From: Bolinopsis microptera
Lineage: Eukaryota > Ctenophora > Tentaculata > Lobata > Bolinopsidae
DNA: 64,000 nt
Direction: 5' to 3'
Assembly (NCBI RefSeq): GCF_026151205.1
Contig: NC_087079.1
Span: 10,158,635 to 10,222,634, forward strand
Below are positions 50,001 to 59,000 of this stretch, piece after piece. The translations under genes were made by a program, and so were the position numbers. Every line of letters begins with the position of its first letter. Within the stretch, counting starts at the first letter, position 1. The notes beneath the pieces were generated by a model. It had not been told where the DNA came from and searched no databases. It saw nothing but the letters and a program-made list of their open reading frames with translations.

Positions 50001-53000
50001 GAATCAAGGGTTCCCCTTTGTAATGCGATCTCGGAAGGCAGGACTCCCCTTCGCAATACGAGCTCGGAAGCGGGAGCTCTGCTTTCAGAGGTACGTATCG
50101 AGAATGACTCGGACCGAAAATTTTCTAAGTCAAAAATTTTCAAAGTTTTCTTGGAAACTACTTTTGTTCATGTTTCATGCTACTCTGATCATTCTGAGCC
50201 AAAAATATTTTTTTCGGTTTTCGAAGTCCGCACCTACCCTTCGATATACGATTTTGGACTCGAGGGTTACCCTTTGTAATGCGATATCGGAAGGCAGGCC
50301 TCCCCTTCGCAATACCGAAAATTTAACCACCAAAACATGTTCCACCTACCCCGGAACATAAATGCACTACGGGGGTAAAGATTTTCGGTCTTGATTTTAC
50401 CTAATTTTCAGTAATTTTGGGATGGGCGTGGCCCCTGGGAGTGGCCTGAGTGGGTTGGGAGGTCGAAACTCGGTTTTTCTGATTGTTTGGGACAAGTACT
50501 AACTATTTAACCACCAAAACATGTTCCACCTACCCCGGAACATAAATGCACTACGGGGGTAACGATTTTCGGTCTTGATTTTACCTAATTTTCAGTAATT
50601 TTGGGATGGGCGTGGCCCCTGGGAGTGGCCTAAGTGGGTTGGGAGGTCGAAACTCGGTTTATCTGATGGTTTGAGACAAGTACTAACTATTTAACCACCA
50701 AAACATGTTTCACCTACCCCGGAACATAAATGCACTACGGGGGTAAAGATTTTCGGTCTTGATTTTACCTTTTTACCTAATTTTCAGTAAATTCAGTAAT
50801 TTCAGTAATTTTGGGATGGGCGTGGCCCCTGAGTGGGTTGGGAGGTCGAAACTCGGTTTTTCTGATGGTTTGGGACAAGTACTAACTATTAAACCACCAA
50901 AACATGTTCCACCTACCCCGGAACATAAATGCACTACGGGGGTAAAGATTTTCGGTCTTGATTTTACCTGGATTTCAGTAATTTTGGGATGGGCAAGGCC
51001 CCTGGGAGTGGCCTGAGTGGGTTGGGAGGTCGAAACTCGGTTTTTCTGATGGTTTGGGACAAGTACTAACTATTAAACCACCAAAACATGTTCCACCTAC
51101 CCCGGAACATAAATGCACTACGGGGGTAAAGATTTTCGGTCATGATTTTACCTAATTTTTAGTAATTTTGGGATGGGCGTGGCCGCTGGGAGTGGCCTGA
51201 GTGGGTTGGGAGGTCGAAACTCGGTTTTTCTGATGGTTTGGGACAAGTACTAACTATTAAACCACCAAAACAGGTTCCACCTACCCCGAAACATAAATGC
51301 ACTACGGGGGTAAAGATTTTCGGTCTTGATTTTACCTGGATTTCAGTAATTTTGGGATAGGCGTGGCCCCTGGGAGTGGCCTGAGTGGGTTGGGAGGTCG
51401 AAACTCGGTTTTTCTGATGGTTTGGGACAAGTACTAACTATTTAACCACCAAAACAGGTTCCACCTACCCCGGAACATAAATGCACTACGGGGGTAAAGA
51501 TTTTCGGTCTTGATTTTACCTGGATTTCAGTAATTTTGGGATGGGCGTGGCCCCTGGGAGTGGCCTGAGTGGGTTGGGAGGTCGAAACTCGGTTTTTCTG
51601 ATGGTTTGGGACAAGTACTAACTATTAAACCACCAAAACATGTTCCACCTACCCCGGAACATAAATGCACTACGGGGGTAAAGATTTTCGGTCTTGATTT
51701 TACCTGGATTTCAGTAATTTTGGGATGGGCGTGGCCCCTGGGAGTGGCCTGAGTGGGTTGGGAGGTCGAAACTCGGTTTTTATGATGGTTTGGGACAAGT
51801 ACTAACTATTTAACCACCAAAACATGTTCCATCTACCCCGGAACATAAATGCACTACGGGGGTAAAGATTTTCGGTCTTGATTTTACCTTTTTACCTAAT
51901 TTTCAGTAAATTCAGTAATTTCAGTAATTTTGGGATGGGCGTGGCCCCTGAGTGGGTTGGGAGGTCGAAACTCGGTTTTTCTGATGGTTTGGGACAAGTA
52001 CTAACTATTAAACCACCAAAACATGTTCCACCTACCCCGGAACATAAATGCACTACGGGGGTAAAGATTTTCGGTCTTGATTTTACCTGGATTTCAGTAA
52101 TTTTGGGATGGGCAAGGCCCCTGGGAGTGGCCTGAGTGGGTTGGGAGGTCGAAACTCGGTTTTTCTGATGGTTTGGGACAAGTACTAACTATTAAACCAC
52201 CAAAACATGTTCCACCTACCCCGGAACATAAATGCACTACGGGGGTAAAGATTTTCGGTCATGATTTTACCTAATTTTTAGTAATTTTGGGATGGGCGTG
52301 GCCGCTGGGAGTGGCCTGAGTGGGTTGGGAGGTCGAAACTCGGTTTTTCTGATGGTTTGGGACAAGTACTAACTATTAAACCACCAAAACAGGTTCCACC
52401 TACCCCGAAACATAAATGCACTACGGGGGTAAAGATTTTCGGTCTTGATTTTACCTGGATTTCAGTAATTTTGGGATGGGCGTGGCCCCTGGGAGTGGCC
52501 TGAGTGGGTTGGGAGGTCGAAACTCGGTTTTTCTGATGGTTTGGGACAAGTACTAACTATTTAACCACCAAAACAGGTTCCACCTACCCCGGAACATAAA
52601 TGCACTACGGGGGTAAAGATTTTCGGTCTTGATTTTACCTGGATTTCAGTAATTTTGGGATGGGCGTGGCCCCTGGGAGTGGCCTGAGTGGGTTGGGAGG
52701 TCGAAACTCGGTTTTTCTGATGGTTTGGGACAAGTACTAACTATTAAACCACCAAAACATGTTCCACCTACCCCGGAACATAAATGCACTACGGGGGTAA
52801 AGATTTTCGGTCTTGATTTTACCTGGATTTCAGTAATTTTGGGATGGGCGTGGCCCCTGGGAGTGGCCTGAGTGGGTTGGGAGGTCGAAACTCGGTTTTT
52901 CTGATGGTTTGGGACAAGTACTAACTATTAAACCACCAAAACATGTTCCACCTACCCCGGAACATAAATGCACTACGGGGGTAAAGATTTTCGGTCTTGA

Positions 53001-56000
53001 TTTTACCTGGATTTTAGTAATTTTGGGATGGGCGTGGCCCCTGGGAGTGGCCTGAGTGGGTTGGGAGGTCGAAACTCGGTTTTTCTGATGGTTTGGGACA
53101 AGTACTAACTATTAAACCACCAAAACAGGTTCCACCTACCCCGGAACATAAATGCACTACGGGGGTAAAGATTTTCGGTCTTGATTTTACCTGGATTTCG
53201 GTAATTTTGGGATGGGCGTGGCCCCTGGGAGTGGCCTGAGTGGGTTGGGAGGTCGAAACTCGGTTTTTCTGATGGTTTGGGACAAGTACTAACTATTAAA
53301 CCACCAAAACATGTTCCACCTACCCCGGAACATAAATGCACTACGGGGGTAAAGATTTTCGGTCTTGATTTTACCTAATTTTTAGTAATTTTGGGATGGG
53401 CGTGGCCCCTGGGAGTGGCCTGAGTGGGTTGTGAGGTCGAAACTCGGTTTTTCTGATGGTTTGGGACAAGTACTAACTATTAAACCACCAAAACATGTTC
53501 CACCTACCCCGGAACATAAATGCACTACGGGGGTAAAGATTTTCGGTCTTGATTTTACCTAATTTTCAATTAATATTGGGATGGGCGTGGCCCCTGGGAG
53601 TGGCCTGAGTGGGTTGGGAGGTCGAAACTCGGTTTTTCTGATGGTTTGGGACAAGTACTAACTATTAAACCACCAAAACATGTTCCACCTACCCCGGAAC
53701 ATAAATGCACTACGGGGGTAAAGATTTTCGGTCTTGATTTTACCTGGATTTCAGTAATTTTGGGATGGGCGTGGCCCCTGGGAGTGGCCTGAGTGGGTTG
53801 GGAGGTCGAAACTCGGTTTTTCTGATGGTTTGGGACAAGTACTAACTATTAAACCACCAAAACATGTTCCACCTACCCCGGAACATAAATGCACTACGGG
53901 GGTAAAGATTTTCGGTCTTGATTTTACCTGGATTTCAGTAATTTTGAGATGGGCGTGGCCCCTGGGAGTGGCCTGAGTGGGTTGGGAGGTCGGAACTCGG
54001 TTTTTCTGATGGTTTGGGACAAGTACTAACTATTAAACCACCAAAACAGGTTCCACCTACCCCGGAACATAAATGCACTACGGGGGTAAAGATTTTCGGT
54101 CTTGATTTTGCCTAATTTTCAGTAATTTTGGGATGGGCGTGGCCCCTGGGAGTGGCCTGAGTGGGTTGTGAGGTCGAAACTCGGTTTTTCTGATGGTTTG
54201 GTACAAGTACTAACTATTTAACCACCAAAACATGTTCCACCTACCCCGGAACATAAATGCACTACGGGGGTAAAGATTTTCGGTCTTGATTTTACCTAAT
54301 TTTCAGTAATTTTGGGATGGGCGTGGCCCCTGGGAGTGGCCTGAGTGGGTTGGGAGATCGAAACTCGGTTTTTATGATCGTTTGGGTCACGTACTACCTA
54401 TTTAACCACCAAAACATGTTCCACCTACCCCGGAACACAAATCCACTACACCTGTGAAATCCACTACAAATCCACTACACAAATCAAGGAAACGTGCTCT
54501 CACCGATTTTAGTAGACCTTTTGATAGCGTAGAAATGGAATGCAGTAGAACCGTAGAAATGGAATGCCGTCGTATTTCCGATCTTATTACAGCGTAAACA
54601 AACCAGATGATATTTTTGATTACTGATGATATGTAGCTCATGACAGCTGGGCTAATTCGGCAGATGTGTCACCCAAATTTATTTAGTAACGATTTCAACT
54701 TTCAAGTTTACAATTGGACCATGTGGCTACTGCAACAGTACAATAAAAAAAGGTTCATGTAGCCATTTTTTCTGCCTTTTTACCTGAGAAGACAAACCGA
54801 ATCTCGACATCTCCAGCATTCTTAACTCGTTCCTTAAAGTTGACATTTGCACTTCTATGTCAGACGCCTTACCGTAGGTGGGATTTTCTTGATACCTGAG
54901 ATACATAAGGATTAGGGAATACCAATTAATAATACGAAGACATACTTACTTTGCAAATACCGTAAAAAACTTGATATTACAAAGTTACAACGGATAAAGC
55001 ATGGGGTGGGAAAAGGAATTTGCACCCCAAAAGAATAACGGGGTGTATGGGTGTGGAAAATTGGAAATGAGCCAATTTCTCCCAACTTTGTTTAAAGATT
55101 ATCGCATTGAATTCAGATACCGGACATTTTTAAAGGTCTCACATTCTTACATTGGTATGAAGACTGCAAATTTGAAACAAATCAACATGATGATCAAACA
55201 CTTGATGACAGATAAGGGAAGAAGTAACAGAAACAGTAACAATATTATTTAATAGTTAAACAAATGATTCAATTCTTACGTAGACAGAAGTTTACTTAAA
55301 GCGTCCAAATCCTTGTTCCTTTTTTTAACTTCCACATCCAAGTTACTCAAATCTTTCTTTGTTCTCTTGTACTTTTTACCTATTAATGGATTAGAGATTT
55401 TTTAAATGTGCAAAAAGAATTTGACCTTGATATTCTTATGGCTTCATACTATGTTTCAGCAATTTAACTTAAATGATAAATGCACTGAGACAACATAATC
55501 ATTAGAAGATACTGATATACTAACTTAGTGTATGGGCAGTGTATTCTTCTTTAGCCAGATACCCGTTACTGATGTCCTGAGAAGAAAGGTTTTGAAGAAA
55601 TTAAAAAGTAATAAACGAGGTGTGGGGAGGCGGCATTGGTCTGTAGTTATGCTGAGTGTATATCAGGTAACATTAAGCTTGGAGATGAGTTGCATGTTTA
55701 TTATTTACATGAGTAAGTTAACTCTAGCCAGCCCTGCTGTAATCTAGATACAAGTAGTGACTAGTGATAACACTAATTGTGAATGGTGAAGAATAAAGAT
55801 TAGAATTTGCTAGTGAGTACCACTAGAAGCGGCCGCACCTTTACTTTATTGTCTACAACTATGTACTAATTGTTATAACGTCATTATTATACATATTAAG
55901 GGAAGTCGGTTACGGTAAATCTTATTCTGAGACTATCATAAGACTTGAGTCTTGACCCACTTAAGCTTGGTCACGTGACGAAAACAGGAAATAAAATCTC

Positions 56001-59000
56001 TCTAGGCTCATGTTAAGAATCTAAATGATGGTAAATCAGGTGCACCTTTCCCAGTCCACAAAGTATACCTACACCTAACCTCTCTAATACAGTATACACT
56101 GTAGCTAACTATTTAAACTTCATAATCACCTTAGGAATTCCTGAATCTTCAGTATCAGCCGGAATGAACTCCTTGTCCAGATAGATGGGGTGTACTTCTG
56201 GGGGTAACACTAGACTCTCTCCTAACTTAGCTACGTCCCTGAAAGTCAAATAGTTAATAACTAAGCATAAATTTTAACCAAGGCTCCACCGGAACCGCTT
56301 TTTTGGGCGGGACCAGGACTGGAAAAAAAGGGGCGGTAGCGGGATTAAGACGATTTTTTTAAAAAAAATATTTTACTCAGAATAGTAATTTAGACCGATT
56401 TTGACTGGGACCGGGATTAAGTTGGGATTCCGGTCGAACAACGGACACAATATGTGAACATTTTTCACATATTGTGTCCACTATCCATTATCAACCATGA
56501 CAGTTTCATCTTATATGGCATAATACGTAACTTGAACAGAAATCGTTTGTTAATACACACAAAGTAATGTTACTTACAAGGCAGGGTCGATGTTCTGAAT
56601 GGTGTTAGAGGAGTTACTGACAATATCTCTACACTCGTTAAAATGGTGGTCCTGTCTGCTGAATGTGTAGCTCAGTACTGACACAAGGAAATTGTGAAGG
56701 TTGTGTTCCACTGCTTCAAGCTCCTGAAATGTTACACTTTAGAATTACAGCTGGAACAATCAACAATGACGCTAAAACATTTCTCTCTCACTAAATACAC
56801 TATTACATTTAATACTTGCTGCAGTACATTAATTACGAATAGCAGTTAACACAAATAAATTGCAAAAGCAGGACTTTCAATCAGAGCTCTGAATTTGATA
56901 GTTGAGTTTCAATGTACGTGATTGAACATTGTGCTCAACTGCATACAAACGCACCATTATTCCATAATATGTTATATTATCATTTGAGCAAATAGTAATA
57001 TATTATATTGGGTTCTTAAATAACACTATTTTTCATGCATTCTATTGTATTTGACTCCTCAAATATATGTTCTAAAGAAATACGAGCGCTCGCCTGAATC
57101 TATTAGAATTTTTGAACACATCTCATGCTCAATAAAATAATCTGAAAAAGAACCTGAAAGTAAAAAGAACTTACAAATTAATAACACTGTACCTGCATTA
57201 GATTAGGTAACTGTACATCAAGTGCACTTTTGTTCATCCCGTTAGAGTAGGTTAGTTGCAGTAGATAGCTGTTGTAAGCTGTGTATGTCGGCATTATTGA
57301 GCCTTTCTTTGTCGTTCCACTATTCAACTTAAATGGAATTATTATTACTTATTGATAGAGATTAAACAGTCGAAATCAGATATAAATAGCATCAAATATA
57401 ATCATAATGATAATGGGATTTACAAGAATAAAATTAATCTCAAAGTGAAAGTGAAACTCTCTTAAAAACACACCTGAGCTGTGTACTCTCAAAGTGAAAG
57501 TGAAAGTGAAATTGTCTACATAACAGTTAACTCACCTGAGCCTTGTACTTGCCCCACAAACCAGAGTAGTCTTTCTGGCCCTTGTCCCTCTGCTCTGCCT
57601 CCCTGACAGATGACGCACTGATACCGTCTCTAAACCCGTATATCTGAGAATAGTGGCAGGTTGAAAGGTGAACTGTGTCTAACTGATGATGCTCCTTCAG
57701 CTATGTGAAGTATTTTCTTATTATCACTTTCTAACCACATGTCAAACGTTGTTATGAAGTGTCTTATCTTGAAATATCTAATAATAACAGCGTACTGTTA
57801 TGCTCTGTACAATGCACACAGTATAGTAGACAGCTTGTATAGCATAGTATGGCAGTGTTACATAATACAGATATATAATAGGGGCTATATATAATACATT
57901 CCGTGTTACACAATGCAGATCTTAGCCGTTTCAGATAGTGTAAAGCTAATGATAGTGGACCTTATTACGTGTCTGACTTAGTGAAACATAGAACAACAAC
58001 AAAAAGATGAAAATGTGTGAACGAATCGTTGGGGTATAACCTAAAACTAATTCTTTAAGAGTTTACAAGCTTTTCAAACAAAGACTTCATGACAAAGAAA
58101 CTAAGAAAGCTACCATTTCTTTGCTATTATAATAAGTTCTAACCGATATAATAGCGCTATATTTCTAGAATACAAAGTCAAATATCCAAGTGAAAGTGAA
58201 ATTACCCTCTTAACAGACTCTTTAACATGGTTTCTCTGTTCTTGAAGAGTCACCACAGTCTCATTCTTTATATCCCCCGCAAACTTGCTGTGTAAGGTTC
58301 CCTCCTCTTTGAAGTTCTCTAATAGTCCTAACCAAGCCGTCAGTGTTGTGTTCGGATATTGTAAACTGAAAAAAAGTGACTTGTTAGATTTGTAATATGT
58401 GAGATATTTATGTTAAACTAGGCGTTGAGTACGCCTAGTTTAACATAAATATCTTTAATAAAGGCGTAGGTATTTTTTCTATTGTTTAATTCTTGTGTAC
58501 ATGTCCCAGAGTCACTAATAATGGCAAGAGTTGAACCTTTAGATTATGAATTCTAATGTTTGCTACAAAGTGATAAATGAGTGTTAAACTATATTGCATA
58601 TTTAGAATTACTAGAATTAAGAATAAAATTAACATCTATATAACGCTAGTTAGAGTATGATGATGTAGACAGCTAGTAATATTAAACTCTCTCAGATGCC
58701 CTACAAGAAGCGTGAACACACTACACACTTCAACAGGATTGTGCTTAAAATAGCATCAATCTAAAATCTAGAATACCGTGAGTATTGGGGTCACTGCTGA
58801 CAATATGCCCTTTTCGATCAGCAATTTAGGAAATTCACATAATGGAAGATTCGCACCGTAATGGAATCCTATGTGAGATGTTTGAATGCTCTGGGTGTTA
58901 CTATAAATAGCGCACATACTTTTCTCGAGTGACCTCTGCTATTTTCTTCTTGTTCTCTTCGACAAGCTTGACAATGCTTGTCCCAGCAGTGTCATAAATA

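Larger units (their letters stand above)
46430..54510. mobile_element. 8-kb inverted structure with satellite-filled arms (foldback-like)
   Basis: The left arm (about 46,670-48,668) and right arm (about 50,325-54,440) are the same satellite in opposite orientation. The outer edges are also inverted: the left has GTTTCCCTGAAATGTGTAGTGG and the right the reverse complement of GTTTCCTTGATTTGTGTAGTGG, each with repeated GTAGTGGATTT. The centre (48,670-50,320) has different repeats. This is the layout of Foldback-type elements, whose long inverted repeats are tandem arrays, but no ORF, exact ends or target duplication were found. It lies in intron 9 of the F-BAR gene. Confidence 0.7.

Noticed and set aside
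49422-50361. 285- and 308-codon open frames in the 243-bp repeats
   Set aside because: The period is a multiple of three, so any stop-free frame in one unit extends automatically; three frames are open together and none resembles a protein family.
54402-54641. Minus-strand 79-codon frame at the outer edge of the satellite
   Set aside because: It runs into satellite sequence and has no recognisable motif.
55532-55747. 71-codon plus-strand frame ending in LTLASPAVI
   Set aside because: It lies in an F-BAR intron on the other strand, has no recognised motif and no splice support.
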